Below are positions 12,199 to 25,205 of a stretch of 64,000 nt of DNA, piece by piece (the first letter of the stretch is position 1; every line of letters begins with the position of its first letter). A model generated the notes under the pieces. That model saw only the letters and a program-made list of their open reading frames with translations. It was not told the DNA's origin and ran no database searches. The stretch spans positions 24,178,081-24,242,080 of the forward strand of contig CM022673.1 in NCBI GenBank assembly GCA_012295275.1, written 5' to 3'. This stretch comes from Chrysomallon squamiferum (taxonomy: Eukaryota > Mollusca > Gastropoda > Neomphalida > Peltospiridae). A program made the position numbers and the translations under genes.

Positions 12199-12405
12199 TT
12201 ATACAAAGATTTTATTCCAAAAAATATAAACCATAAATTTATAATCCGACTGAAACGATATCCACTGAACGAATTCGTTTATGTCTACGGTTACCGTTTG
12301 ATGTCTACCAACATCGTCGCGATGAATGACAAAACTGACTTCAAAGCCATCAACATCAGACATCATACAGGTTTTTGTCTCATTTGAGAGTTCAGTTACA
12401 GCCAT
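12199..12405 (-). CDS. Unknown 68-codon ORF upstream of G1
   Basis: Not recognised. It begins MAVTELSNETKT and ends FWNKIFV, with acidic and aromatic residues and no transmembrane segment. Just upstream (about 12,510) is a good splice acceptor (TTTTTTTCTAG/ATCA), then an (AC)n tract, then the ATG. AATAAA overlaps the last codons, so it looks like a 3'-terminal exon. It lies about 470 bases upstream of the galaxin exon 1 on the same strand. Eight copies exist in the window but only this one and 15,325-15,531 are open, which argues for a decaying relic or for non-coding sequence. Confidence 0.3.
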   Translation of the reverse strand: MAVTELSNETKTCMMSDVDGFEVSFVIHRDDVGRHQTVTVDINEFVQWISFQSDYKFMVYIFWNKIFV

Positions 12406-12422
12406 GTATATACATAATATAC

Positions 12423-12427
<5 letters not shown>

Positions 12428-12494
<67 letters not shown>
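12428..12494. repeat. (GT)n microsatellite
   Basis: About 33 dinucleotides. Equivalent tracts at the same place in other units: 15,560-15,606, 18,695-18,740, 21,802-21,842, 24,940-24,989, 28,030-28,109, 59,108-59,137 and 62,183-62,227 (the last two as CA). Confidence 0.9.
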
Positions 12495-12495
<1 letters not shown>

Positions 12496-12640
12496 CTTTT
12501 TTTTTGATCTAGAAAAAAATATATACATTTGTCAATTACAAATAAATTGTTATTCCATCTTACCAATTTCTTTCTTTAATATATTGAAGTAACAACTCAT
12601 AGGTATCGAAAAACATGAACGAAAAAGTAAAACATACGCT

Positions 12641-12712
12641 TTACCAAGGGGGTAATCGAACCCCGGCAGTCGCGGTGAGAGCGCGAAATCCTAACCACTA
12701 GACCACTTGGGA
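12641..12712 (-). pseudogene. Degenerate tRNA-Glu copy
   Basis: Full length with anticodon CTC and an intact anticodon stem, but the 3' T-stem and acceptor strand are altered (ACCCCCTTGGTAA in place of CCCCGTTTGGGAA), which breaks acceptor pairing. Type C flank, typical of the galaxin units. Confidence 0.7.
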
Positions 12713-13657
12713 AGTTAAAATGACTGCTCTGGATATTATTTAAGAACTGAAAAGCAAACAAGGTGAATACTTCGAACAGAAAAATAAATCACTACAACTA
12801 TACCGTTATAGACAGTAGATACAGTGTATATATTACACTCAAGTAACATCAAATAATTAAGAAAAAAACATATTTTTATTTCAATTTAACATTGATCAAA
12901 GGTCGACAAACTTGATATGTCTATCTACAGGAGGATTCCATTTTCTAGGGCATGGATAAACGCTGGTAAATGGATTAAAAATGTTTGGGGTTATCAATAT
13001 ATGGTTGACATTTCTAAAACTGACATCTGTACTGTATGAATAGTTTGTGACATTATTATTGTTGGGAAATTATTCATAATCACAATTTCGTATTGGTTTA
13101 GAAAGATATGTTACATAAAATTTTAAAACTAACAATATTACGTGATGTTAATATTGCTAATAAATATCTTAAGAAGTTAATTTATTGGCACCATTTATAT
13201 ATTTTTATGTATAAAACAGATAAATTATTGTTACTTATTATCAATTTACTTTCTTTAATATATTGAAATAAGAATTGAAATGTATCGAGAAAGAAGAAGT
13301 AATTTACCTTGCATAAAATAAGTACGATACACATCCACAGTAGATAAAAATATTAACATGTTCTTACTGTCGTGTAAAATAAGTGCATTGTAAACTCACT
13401 ATTTTGCTGATATTTGCTAATGACTTTATTGACTGTATGATTCAAATTCTAGGATATTTCCACGAATTTCGAATAGAATAATTATATTTTGTTATTAGCT
13501 GTGTTTTTCTTTCTTTTCTTGCTTCAAAATTCGACTGTCAATATAAAAATGAGAACAGAATTTACAGGTAATCAATGAAAAACATTATATTTATTAATTA
13601 TATTAGCATTCTTCTATAGAACAATGCTGCAAGTTTTGAATTCGTACTTGTTTTCTT

Positions 13658-14233
13658 TTAGCAAATACGACCATTGCAGCACTTGCGGTATGTTGCATCA
13701 TAACCTTGTTTTCCACAACATGCAGGACGATTTCCTCTTATGAAGACGACGTTTCCCCTGCAGCACATTTTTAATGACGCATCGTAACTTCGTGGTCCAC
13801 AACAGGCAAAACTTTGTCCTCTTCTGTCCGCAACGTTTCCCCCGCAGCACATTTGGTGCGTTACGTCATAACTTCGTTTGCCACAACATGCAGACAGTAT
13901 TCCTGTCCAGGAGACAACGTTTCCAGCGCAGCACATGCTGAACCTTGGACTGTAGGTGCTCTGACCGCAAAAAGCTGTATTTCAACATTAACATATATAT
14001 ATCATCTATCGATCTATGCATTTACCTGATTCCTATGAGTGTACACGTAACAGTATTAAAACAATCATCTGTAAGGGTTCAGAAATGCGTGTAGGCTGTT
14101 TATTTGTGTAATCAAAGCTATACCTCATAAGAAAAAAGAAATAAATACCTGGTGAAGACGTCGATATTACCAAAGAATGAATTCGTGTAACTAATACAGC
14201 GACAACAAAAGGCAAAAGAGAAATATTCTTCAT
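13658..14233 (-). CDS. Galaxin-like secreted cysteine-repeat protein G2
   Basis: Intact 133-residue product with the same exon plan as G1. Exon 2 is 14149-14270 with the ATG at 14233; exon 3 is 13658-13974; the exon 1 donor is at 14805; AATAAA lies at 13590-13595. All seven di-cysteines and both single cysteines are kept. Differences from G1 include Pro8 in the signal peptide, a first repeat with Ser-Trp after the valine pair, and Gly-Asn-Arg before the last CCG. The substitutions spare every cysteine and every Tyr-Asp, which fits selection on the repeat fold, though with so few genes this is an impression. Confidence 0.75.
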
Positions 14234-15324
14234 TTGTTTCTTTTCTTCTTTTTTTCTTTTTTTTAATGGTCTGGAGAAAAATAAATGACATTATTTATAA
14301 CATTAATAATACAATACACCAAAAAATAAATTAATATAACTGTGCAGAATCCCAGTCAATCGCAAATAGTTTAATATTACAACATTATAATATTATTAGT
14401 TTTATAAATAAAATATAACATGAAAAGATAAAATCGGAAACATCCAAGTCCAAAATATTAAAAATTGAGGAAAGAGACACCATTCTAGGTTTATAGAAAA
14501 TAGAAAGTTTTAAAGTCGTAATTCTTTTCAGTCTCTCTCTAATGTATAATACTACATAATACTAACAACAACAACAACAATAACAACAATAACAATACTA
14601 CTAATAATAAAATGAAAACAACAGTAATAATAACAACAACAACAACAACAATAATAATAATAATGATTTAAAACAAATACATGCAAAAAAAACATATCAC
14701 ATCTGACAATTTTAAAATAACGAGGTAAGAAAATGGATAATATAAACATTTATAAATGTTCTGTTGCTAAACTATGCAGATTAACAGTTTTACTTACTAC
14801 TAACCTGAATACCGTGGATCTGTTATTACAGAGGTGGAGAATTCGATCGAATACTTTAACACTGTTAAAGCAAAACCAAACCAACGTTCACCAACCGAAG
14901 ATAAAGAAAACTTATTATTTTCAGTTTTCGATAGCTCATCAAATGAATCTAAAATTGTAAAACGATTAACATTTCTAAGTAAAAAAATGATCTAATTTCT
15001 TTCTTAGGCACAGTCGCGAATTAGGCCAGCTTATGTCATTTATATGTTCATCTGGGTTCCAAAGTTTCACACTTTGTTAACACATCTGAGTATTATAACG
15101 GTAATGGCCAATGGAAAATTTTCAGCACTCCAATAGGTTGACAGATTTTGGGCATCTGCACGTGCCTACACATGTACGCCATTAAATATATCCACAATTT
15201 AGTTTGATATACAGCTATCGAATCACAAGTGTAGATATGTATCAAGCCAGTCTAACATACCTTCAGTGACGATTTTTAGTTTTATTAATTTGTTTAATTT
15301 TTTAATTTTTTAATTTTTTTTCTT

Positions 15325-15531
15325 TTATACAAAGATTTTATTCCAAAAAATATAAACCATAAATTTATAATCCGACTGAAACGATATCCACTGAACGAAT
15401 TCGTTTATGTCTACGGTTACCGTTTGATGTCTACCAACATCGTCGCGATGAATGACAAAACTGACTTCAAAGCCATCAACATCAGACATCATACAGGTTT
15501 TTGTCTCATTTGAGAGTTCAGTTACAGCCAT
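15325..15531 (-). CDS. Unknown 68-codon ORF upstream of G2
   Basis: Amino-acid sequence identical to the ORF at 12,199-12,405, with the same acceptor-like site and an overlapping AATAAA. Because units 1 and 2 are recent duplicates, identity alone does not show selection. Function unknown. Confidence 0.3.
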   Translation of the reverse strand: MAVTELSNETKTCMMSDVDGFEVSFVIHRDDVGRHQTVTVDINEFVQWISFQSDYKFMVYIFWNKIFV

Positions 15532-15752
15532 GTATATACATAATATACATATATACATATGTGTGTGTGTGTGTGTGTGTGTCTGTGTGTGTGTGTGTGT
15601 GTGTGTTCTTTTCTTTTGAGCTAGAAAAAAATATATACATTTGTCAAACACAGATAAATTGTTATTCCATCTTACCAATTTCTTTCTTTAATGTATTGAA
15701 GTAACAACTCATAGGTATCGAAAAAGATGAAAGAAAAAGTAAATCAAACATT

Positions 15753-15824
15753 TTCCCGAGCGGGGAATCGAACACCGGCCGTCGTGGTGAAAGCGCGAAA
15801 TCCTAACCACTAGAGCATTTGGGA
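15753..15824 (-). pseudogene. Degenerate tRNA-Glu copy
   Basis: Full length with scattered changes in the D, anticodon and T stems (GGTGTTCGATT in the B box, CGC to CAC in the anticodon stem). Confidence 0.7.
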
Positions 15825-16763
15825 AGTTAAAATGACTGCTCTGGATATTATTTAAGAACTGAAAAGCAAACAAGGTGAATACTTCGAACAGAAAAATAAA
15901 TCACTACAATTATACTGTTATAGACAGTAGACACAGTGTATATATTACACTCAAGTAACATCAAATAATTAAGAAAAAAACATATTTTTATTTCAATTTA
16001 ACATTGATCAAAGGTCGACAAACTTCATATGTCTATCTACAGGAGGATTCCATTTTCTAGTTCATGGATAAACGCTTGTAAATGGATTAAAAATGTTTGG
16101 GGTTATCAATATATGATTGACATTTCTAAAACTGACATCTGTACTGTATGAATAGTTTGTGACATTATTATTGTTGGGAAATTATTCATAATCACAATTT
16201 CGTATTGGTTTAGAAAGATATGTTACATAAAATTTTAAAACTAACAATATTACGTGATGTTAATATTGCTAATAAATATCTTAAGAAGTTAATTTATTGG
16301 CACCATTTATATATTTTTGTGTATAAAACAGATAAATTATTGTTATTTATTATCAATTGCTTTCTTTAATATATTGAAATAAGAATTGAAATGTATCGAG
16401 AAAGAAAGTTAATTTACCTTGCATAAAATAAGTACGATACACATCGACAGTAGATAAAAATATTAACATGTTACTGTCGTGTAAAATAAGTGCATTGTAA
16501 ACTCACTATTTTGCTGATATTTGCTAATGACTTCATTGACTGTATGATTCAAATTCTAGGATATTTCCTCGAATTTCGAATAGAATGATTATATTTTGTT
16601 ATTAGCTGTATTTTTCTTTCTTTTCTTGCTTCGAAATTCGATGTGAATTTAAAAATGAGAACAGAATTTACAGGTAATCAATGAAAAACATTATATTTAT
16701 TAATTATATTAGCATTCTTCTATAGAACAATGCTGCAAGTTTTGAATTCGTACTTGTTTTCTT

Positions 16764-17347
16764 CTAGCAAATACGACCATTGCAGCACTTGTGGTATGTT
16801 GCATCATAACCTTGTTTTCCACAACATGCAGGACGATATCCTGTTATGAAGACGACGTTTCCCCCGCAGCACATTTTTAATGACGCATCGTAACTTCGTG
16901 GTCCACAACAGGCAAAACGTATTCCTCTTCTGTCCGCAACGTTTCCCCCGCAGCACATTTGGTGCGTTACGTCATAACCTTCGTGTACCACAACATCCAG
17001 AAGCTATTCCTGTCCTGGGGACAACGTTTCCAGCGCAGCACATGCTGAACCTTGGACTGTAGGTCCTCTGACCGCATACAGCTGTATTTCAACATTAACA
17101 TATATATATATATATTATCTATCGATCCATGCATTTACCTGATTCCTATCTGTGTACACGTAACAATATTAAAACAATCATCTGTAAGGGGTTCAGAAAT
17201 GCATGTAGGCTGTTTATTTGTGTAATCAAAGCTATACTTCATAGGAAAAAAGAAATAAATACCTGGTGAAGACGTCGATATTAGCCAAGACTGAATTCGT
17301 GTAACTAATACAGCGACAACAAAAGCCAAAATAGAAATATTCTTCAT
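16764..17347 (-). pseudogene. Galaxin-like G3, frameshifted in the first repeat
   Basis: Exon 2 is 17263-17383 with the ATG at 17347; exon 3 is 16764-17081; the exon 1 donor is at 17938. One extra base near 16,978 (AACCTTCG where G4 has AACTTCG) shifts the frame just after the second di-cysteine, and a stop follows two codons later. Downstream of the insertion the sequence is almost identical to G4, including all later cysteines. The break is therefore very recent, or it is a base-calling error in the assembly. If real, the product would be a secreted peptide of about 64 residues with one partial repeat. Confidence 0.7.
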
Positions 17348-18459
17348 TTGTTTCTTTTCTTCTTTTTTTCTTTTTTTAATGGTCTGGAGAAAAATAAATG
17401 ACATTATTTATAACATTAATAATACAATACACCAAAAAATAAATTAATATAACTGTGCAGAATCCCAGTCAATCGCAAATATTTAAAATTGTAATAGTTT
17501 AATATTACAACACTATAATATTATTAGTTTTATAAATAAAATATAACATGAAAAGATAAAATCGGAAACATCCAAGTTCAAAATATTAAAAATTGAAGAA
17601 AGAGACACCATTGTAGGTTTATAGAAAATAGAAAGTTTTAAAGTCGTAATTCTTTTCAGTCTCTCTCTAATGTATAATCCTACATAATTCTAACAACAAC
17701 AACAACAATAACAACAATAACAATATTAATAATAATAAAATAAAAACAACAGTAATAACAACAACAATAACAACAACAACAACAACAATAATAATAATGA
17801 TTTAAGACACATACATGCAAAAAACATATCACATCTGACAATTTTAGAATAACGATGTAAGAAAATGGATAATATAAACATTTATAAATGTTCTGTTGCT
17901 AAACTATGCAGATTAGGCAGTTTTACTTACTACTAACCTGAATACCGTGGATCTGTTATTACAGAGGTGGAGAATTCGATCGAATACTTTAACACTGTTA
18001 AAGCAAAACCAAACCAACGTTCACCAACCGAAGATAAAGAAAACTTATTATTTTCAGTTTTCGATAGCTCATCAAATGAATCTAAAATTGTAAAACGATT
18101 AACATTTCTAAGTAAAAAAATGATCTAATTTCTTTGTTAGGCACAGTCGCGAATTAGGCCAGCTTATGTCATTTATATGTTCATCTGGGTTCCAAAGTTT
18201 CACACTTTGTTAACACATCTGAGTATTATAACGGTAATGGCCAACGGAAAATTTTCAGCACTCCAATAGGTGGACAGATTTTGCGCATCTGCACGTGCCT
18301 ACACATGTACGCCATTATATATATCCACAATTTAGTTTGATATACAGCTATCGAATCACAAGTGTAGATATGTATCAAGCCAGTCTAATATACCTTCACT
18401 GACGATTTTTAGTTCTATAAATTTGTTTAAGATTTTAATTTTTTATAATTTTTTTTTTT

Positions 18460-18666
18460 TTATACAAAGATTTTATTCTAAAAAACATAAACTATAAATT
18501 TATAATCCGATTGAAACGATATTCACTGAATTAATTCGTTTATGTGTACGCTTACCGTTTGATGTCTACCAACTCCGTCGCGATGAATGACAAAACTGAC
18601 TTCAAAACCATCAACATCAGACATCAAACAGGTTTTTGTCTCATTTCAGAGTTCAGTTACAGCCAT
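18460..18666 (-). pseudogene. Remnant of the 68-codon ORF upstream of G3
   Basis: Aligns end to end with 12,199-12,405 but has a stop at codon 7 (CTC TGA) and another where the intact copies have Trp (TGG to TGA). Confidence 0.4.
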
Positions 18667-18691
18667 GTATATACATAATATACATATATAC

Positions 18692-18740
<49 letters not shown>

Positions 18741-18886
18741 GTTTTCTTTTGAGGTAGAAAAAAATATATACACATGTCAAACACAGATAAATTGTTATTC
18801 CATCTTACCAATTTCTTTCTTTAATGTACTGAAGTAACAACTCATAGGTATCAAAAAAGATGAAAGAAAAAGTAAAACAGACGTTT

Positions 18887-18942
18887 TTCCAAGGGGGTAA
18901 TCGAACCCCAGCCGTCGTGGTGAGAGCGCGAAATCCTAATCA
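18887..18942 (-). pseudogene. 3' part of a tRNA-Glu copy
   Basis: Retains the anticodon arm, T arm and a mutated 3' acceptor. The 5' acceptor strand and part of the D arm are replaced by flank sequence (CAATTATATTATTTAAG), consistent with a small deletion. Confidence 0.65.
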
Positions 18943-19865
18943 ATTATATTATTTAAGAACTGAAAAGCAAACAAGGTGAGTACTTCGAACAGAAAAATAA
19001 ATCCCTACAATTATACTGTTATAGACAGTAGACACAGTGTATATATTACACTCAAGTAACATCAAATAATTAAGAAAAAAACATATTTTTATTTCACTTT
19101 AACATTGATCAAAGGTCGACAAACTTGATATGTCTATCTACAGGAGGATTCCATTTTCTAGGGCATGGATAAACGCTTGTAAATGGATTAAAAATGTTTG
19201 GGGTTATCAATATATGGTTGACATTTCTAAAACTGACATCTGTACTGTATGAATAGTTTGTGACATTATTATTGTTGGGAAATTATTCATAATCACAATT
19301 TCGTATTGTTTTAGAAAGATATGTTACATAAAATTTTAAAACTAACAATATTATGTGATGTTAATATTGCTAATAAATATCTTAAGAAGTTAATTTATTG
19401 GCACCATTTATATATTTTTGTGTATAAAACAGATAAATTATTGTTATTTATTATCAATTCCTTTCTTTAATAGATTGAAATAAGAATTGAAATGTATCGA
19501 GAAAGAAGAAGTAATTTACCTTGCATAAAATAAGTACGATACACATCGACAGTAGATAAAAATATTAACATGTTACTGTCGTGTAAAATAAGTGCATTGT
19601 AAACTCACTATTTTGCTGATATTTGCTAATGACTTCATTGACTGTATGATTCAAATTCTAGGATATTTCCTCGAATTTCGAATAGAATGATTATATTTTG
19701 TTATTAGCTGTATTTTTCTTTCTTTTCTTGCTTCGAAATTCGATGTGAATTTAAAAATGAGAACAGAATTTACAGGTAATCAATGAAAAACATTATATTT
19801 ATTAATTATATTAGCATTCTTCTATAGAACAATGCTGCAAGTTTTGAATTCGTACTTGTTTTCTT

Positions 19866-20449
19866 CTAGCAAATACGACCATTGCAGCACTTGTGGTATG
19901 TTGCATCATAACCTTGTTTTCCACAACATGCAGGACGATATCCTGTTATGAAGACGACGTTTCCCCCGCAGCACATTTTTAATGACGCATCGTAACTTCG
20001 TGGTCCACAACAGGCAAAACGTATTCCTCTTCTGTCCGCAACGTTTCCCCCGCAGCACATTTGGTGCGTTACGTCATAACTTCGTGTACCACAACATCCA
20101 GAAGCTATTCCTGTCCTGGGGACAACGTTTCCAGCGCAGCACATGCTGAACCTTGGACTGTAGGTCCTCTGACCGCATACAGCTGTATTTCAACATTAAC
20201 ATATATATATATATATATATCTATCGATCCATGCATTTACCTGATTCCTATCTGTGTACACGTAACAATATTAAAACAATCATCTGTAAGGGGTTCAGAA
20301 ATGCATGTAGGCTGTTTATTTGTGTAATCAAAGCTATACTTCATAAGAAAAAAGAAATAAATACCTGGTGAAGACGTCGATATTAGCCAAGACTGAATTC
20401 GTGTAACTAATACAGCGACAACAAAAGCCAAAATAGAAATATTCTTCAT
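19866..20449 (-). CDS. Galaxin-like secreted cysteine-repeat protein G4
   Basis: Intact 133-residue product and the best reference for the array. Exon 2 is 20365-20485 with the ATG at 20449; exon 3 is 19866-20182; the exon 1 donor is at 21041; AATAAA lies at 19798-19803. Signal peptide to about residue 20, then seven di-cysteines with the 13/11 spacing. The three repeats differ in type: the first carries NVVPRTG, the second NVADRRG and the third NVVFITG. The mature part is rich in Arg, Gly and Cys. G3 and G5 differ from it by only a few bases. Confidence 0.78.
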
Positions 20450-20858
20450 TTGTTTCTTTTCTTCTTTTTTTCTTTTTTTAATGGTCTGGAGAAAAATAAA
20501 TGACATTATTTATAACATTAATAATACAATACACCAAAAAATAAATTAATATAACTGTGCAGAATCCCAGTCAATCGCAAATATTTAAAATTGTAATAGT
20601 TTAATATTACAACACTATAATATTATTAGTTTTATAAATAAAATATAACATGAAAAGATAAAATCGGAAACATCCAAGTTCAAAATATTAAAAATTGAAG
20701 AAAGAGACACCATTGTAGGTTTATAGAAAATAGAAAGTTTTAAAGTCGTAATTCTTTTCAGTCTCTCTCTAATGTATAATCCTACATAATTCTAACAACA
20801 ACAACAACAATAACAACAATAACAATATTAATAATAATAAAATAAAAACAACAGTAAT

Positions 20859-20891
<33 letters not shown>

Positions 20892-21560
20892 AATAATAAT
20901 AATTTTAAGACACATACATGCAAAAAACATATCACATCTGACAATTTTAGAATAACGATGTAAGAAAATGGATAATATAAACATTTATAAATGTTCTGTT
21001 GCTAAACTATGCAGATTAGGCAGTTTTACTTACTACTAACCTGAATACCGTGGATCTGTTATTACAGAGGTGGAGAATTCGATCGAATACTTTAACACTG
21101 TTAAAGCAAAACCAAACCAACGTTCACCAACCGAAGATAAAGAAAACTTATTATTTTCAGTTTTCGATAGCTCATCAAATGAATCTAAAATTGTAAAACG
21201 ATTAACGTTTCTCAATAAAAAATGATCTAATTTCTTTGTTAGGCACAGTCGCGAATTAGGCCAGCTTATGTCATTTATATGTTCATCTGGGTTCCAAAGT
21301 TTCACACTTTGTTAACACATCTGAGTATTATAACGGTAATGGCCAACGGAAAATTTTCAGCACTCCAATAGGTGGACAGATTTTGCGCATCTGCACGTGC
21401 CTACACATGTACGCCATTAAATATATCCACAATTTAGTTTGATATACAGCTATCGAATCACAAGTGTAGATATGTATCAAGCCAGTCTAATATACCTTCA
21501 GTGACGATTTTTAGTTTTATAAATTTGTTTAAGATTTTAATTTTTATAATTTTTTTTTTT

Positions 21561-21766
21561 TTATACAAAGATTTTATTCTAAAAAAATAAACTATAAATT
21601 TATAATCCGATTGAAACGATATTCACTGAATTAATTCGTTTATGTGTACGCTTACCGTTTGATGTCTACCAACATCGTCGCGATGAATGACGAAACTGAC
21701 TTCAAAACCATCAACATCAGACATCAAACAGGTTTTTGTCTCATTTCAGAGTTCAGTTACAGCCAT
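21561..21766 (-). pseudogene. Remnant of the 68-codon ORF upstream of G4
   Basis: Same stop at codon 7 and Trp-to-stop change as the unit-3 copy, plus a one-base length difference near the 3' end. Confidence 0.4.
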
Positions 21767-21796
21767 GTATATACATAATATACATATATATATATA

Positions 21797-21844
<48 letters not shown>

Positions 21845-21987
21845 TTTTCTTTTGAGGTAGAAAAAATATATACACATGTCAAACACAGATAAATTGTTAT
21901 TCCATCTTACCAATTTCTTTCTTTAATGTACTGAAGTAACAACTCATAGGTATCAAAAAAGATGAAAGAAAAAGTAAAACAGACATT

Positions 21988-22058
21988 TTTCCAAGGGGGT
22001 AATCGAACCCCAGCCGTCGTGGTGAGAGCGCGAAATCCTAACCACTAATTATTTGGGA
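21988..22058 (-). pseudogene. Degenerate tRNA-Glu copy
   Basis: Anticodon and T arms are recognisable; the acceptor stem is broken and the D arm reads ACCACTAATTATTTGGGA on the plus strand. Confidence 0.6.
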
Positions 22059-22985
22059 ATTAAAATGAACTGAAAAAGAACTGAAAAAAGCAAACAAGGT
22101 GAATTTCGAACAGAAAAATAAATCCCTACAATTATACTGTTATAGACAGTAGACACAGTGTATATATTACACTCAAGTAACATCAAATAATTAAGAAAAA
22201 ACATATTTTTATTTCAATTTAACATTGATCAAAGGTCGACAAACTTGATATGTCTATCTACAGGAGGATTCCATTTTCTAGGGCATGGATAAACGCTTGT
22301 AAATGGATTAAAAATGTTTGGGGTTATCAATATATGGTTGACATTTCTAAAACTGACATCTGTACTGTATGAATAGTTTGTGACATTATTATTGTTGGGA
22401 AATTATTCATAATCACAATTTCGTATTGTTTTAGAAAGATATGTTACATAAAATTTTAAAACTAACAATATTATGTGATGTTAATATTGCTAATAAATAT
22501 CTTAAGAAGTTAATTTATTGGCACCATTTATATATTTTTGTGTATAAAACAGATAAATTATTGTTATTTATTATCAATTGCTTTCTTTAATAGATTGAAA
22601 TAAGAATTGAAATGTATCGAGAAAGAAGAAGTAATTTACCTTGCATAAAATAAGTACGATACACATCGACAGTAGATAAAAATATTAACATGTTACTGTC
22701 GTGTAAAATAAGTGCATTGTAAACTCACTATTTTGCTGATATTTGCTAATGACTTCATTGACTGTATGATTCAAATTCTAGGATATTTCCTCGAATTTCG
22801 AATAGAATGATTATATTTTGTTATTAGCTGTATTTTTCTTTCTTTTCTTGCTTCGAAATTCGATGTGAATTTAAAAATGAGAACAGAATTTACAGGTAAT
22901 CAATGAAAAACATTATATTTATTAATTATATTAGCATTCTTCTATAGAACAATGCTGCAAGTTTTGAATTCGTACTTGTTTTCTT

Positions 22986-23574
22986 CTAGCAAATACGACC
23001 ATTGCAGCACTTGTGGTATGTTGCATCATAACCTTGTTTTCCACAACATGCAGGACGATATCCTGTTATGAAGACGACGTTTCCCCCGCAGCACATTTTT
23101 AATGACGCATCGTAACTTCGTTGTCCACAACAGGCAAAACGTATTCCTCTTCTGTCCGCAACGTTTCCCCCGCAGCACATTTGGTGCGTTACGTCATAAC
23201 TTCGTGTACCACAACATCCAGAAGCTATTCCTGTCCTGGGGACAACGTTTCCAGCGCAGCACATGCTGAACCTTGGACTGTAGGTGCTCTGACCGCATAC
23301 AGCTGAATTTCAACATTAACATATAAATATATATATATATTATCTATCGATCCATGCATTTACCTGATTCCTATCTGTGTACACGTAACAATATTAAAAC
23401 AATCATCTGTAAGGGGTTCAGAAATGCATGTAGGCTGTTTATTTGTGTAATCAAAGCTATACTTCATAGGAAAAAAGAAATAAATACCTGGTGAAGACGT
23501 CGATATTAGCCAAGACTGAATTCGTGTAACTAATACAGCGACAACAAAAAAGCCAAAATAGAAATATTCTTCAT
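22986..23574 (-). pseudogene. Galaxin-like G5, signal peptide frameshifted
   Basis: Exon 2 is 23488-23607 with the ATG at 23574; exon 3 is 22986-23302, fully open with seven di-cysteines; the exon 1 donor is at 24183. A T run inside the signal-peptide codons is two bases longer than in G4 (GGCTTTTTTGTTG), so translation from the usual ATG stops a few codons later. One repeat has CCGQ where the others have CCGP. Because the change sits in a homopolymer, a sequencing error is possible. Confidence 0.65.
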
Positions 23575-23998
23575 TTGTTTCTTTTCTTTTTTTTTCTTTT
23601 TTAATGGTCTGGAGAAAAATAAATGACATTATTTATAACATTAATAATACAATACACCAAAAAAATAAATTAATATAACTGTGCAGAATCCCAGTCAATC
23701 GCAAATATTTAAAATTGTAATAGTTTAATATTACAACACTATAATATTATTAGTTTTATAAATAAAATATAACATGAAAAGATAAAATCGGAAACATCCA
23801 AGTTCAAAATATTAAAAATTGAAGAAAGAGACACCATTGTAGGTTTATAGAAAATAGAAAGTTTTAAAGTCGTAATTCTTTTCAGTCTCTCTCTAATGTA
23901 TAATCCTACATAATTCTAACAACAACAACAACAATAACAACAATAACAACAACAACAATAATAATAAAAAAAATAATAACAATAAAAACAACAACAAT

Positions 23999-24031
<33 letters not shown>

Positions 24032-24704
24032 AATAATAATAATGATTTAAGACACATACATGCAAAAAACATATCACATCTGACAATTTTAGAATAACGA
24101 TGTAAGAAAATGGATAATATAAACATTTATAAATGTTCTGTTGCTAAACTATGCAGATTAGGCAGTTTTACTTACTACTAACCTGAATACCGTGGATCTG
24201 TTATTACAGAGGTGGAGAATTCGATCGAATACTTTAACACTGTTAAAGCAAAACCAAACCAACGTTCACCAACCGAAGATAAAGAAAACTTATTATTTTC
24301 AGTTTTCGATAGCTCATCAAATGAATCTAAAATTGTAAAACGATTAACATTTCTAAGTAAAAAAATGATCTAATTTCTTTGTTAGGCACAGTCGCGAATT
24401 AGGCCAGCTTATGACATTTATATGTTCATCTGGGTTCCAAAGTTTCACACTTTGTTAACACATCTGAGTATTATAACGGTAATGGCCAATGGAAAATTTT
24501 CAGCACTCCAATAGGTGGACAGATTTTGCGCATCTGCACGTGCCTACACATGTACGCCATTAAATATATCCACAATTTAGTTTGATATACAGCTATCGAA
24601 TCACAAGTGTAGATATGTATCAAGCCAGTCTAATATACCTTCACTGACGATTTTTAGTTCTATAAATTTGTTTAAGATTTTAATTTTTTATAATTTTTTT
24701 TATT

Positions 24705-24911
24705 TTATACAAAGATTTTATTCTAAAAAACATAAACTATAAATTTATAATCCGATTGAAACGATATTCACTGAATTAATTCGTTTATGTGTACGCTTAC
24801 CGTTTGATGTCTACCAACTCCGTCGCGATGAATGACAAAACTGACTTCAAAACCATCAACATCAGACATCAAACAGGTTTTTGTCTCATTTCAGAGTTCA
24901 GTTACAGCCAT
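24705..24911 (-). pseudogene. Remnant of the 68-codon ORF upstream of G5
   Basis: Same two premature stops as the unit-3 copy. Confidence 0.4.
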
Positions 24912-24954
24912 GTATATACATAATATACATATATACATATGTGTGTGTGTGTGT

Positions 24955-24988
<34 letters not shown>

Positions 24989-25135
24989 TGTTTTCTTTTG
25001 AGGTAGAAAAAAATATATACACATGTCAAACACAGATAAATTGTTATTCCATCTTACCAATTTCTTTCTTTAATGTACTGAAGTAACAACTCATAGGTAT
25101 CAAAAAAGATGAAAGAAAAAGTAAAACAGACGTTT

Positions 25136-25205
25136 TTCCAAGGGGGTAATCGAACCCCAGCCGTCGTGGTGAGAGCGCGAAATCCTAATCACTAGACCAC
25201 TTGAA
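25136..25205 (-). pseudogene. Degenerate tRNA-Glu copy
   Basis: D, anticodon and T arms are present with T-stem changes. The 5' acceptor reads CAAG after an altered start, so the acceptor stem does not close. Confidence 0.6.

Noticed and set aside
23893-24126. Poly-leucine ORFs over intron 1 trinucleotide tracts (also 14,552, 20,769, 27,081)
   Set aside because: They come from (AAC/AAT)n microsatellites in introns; length varies freely between copies.
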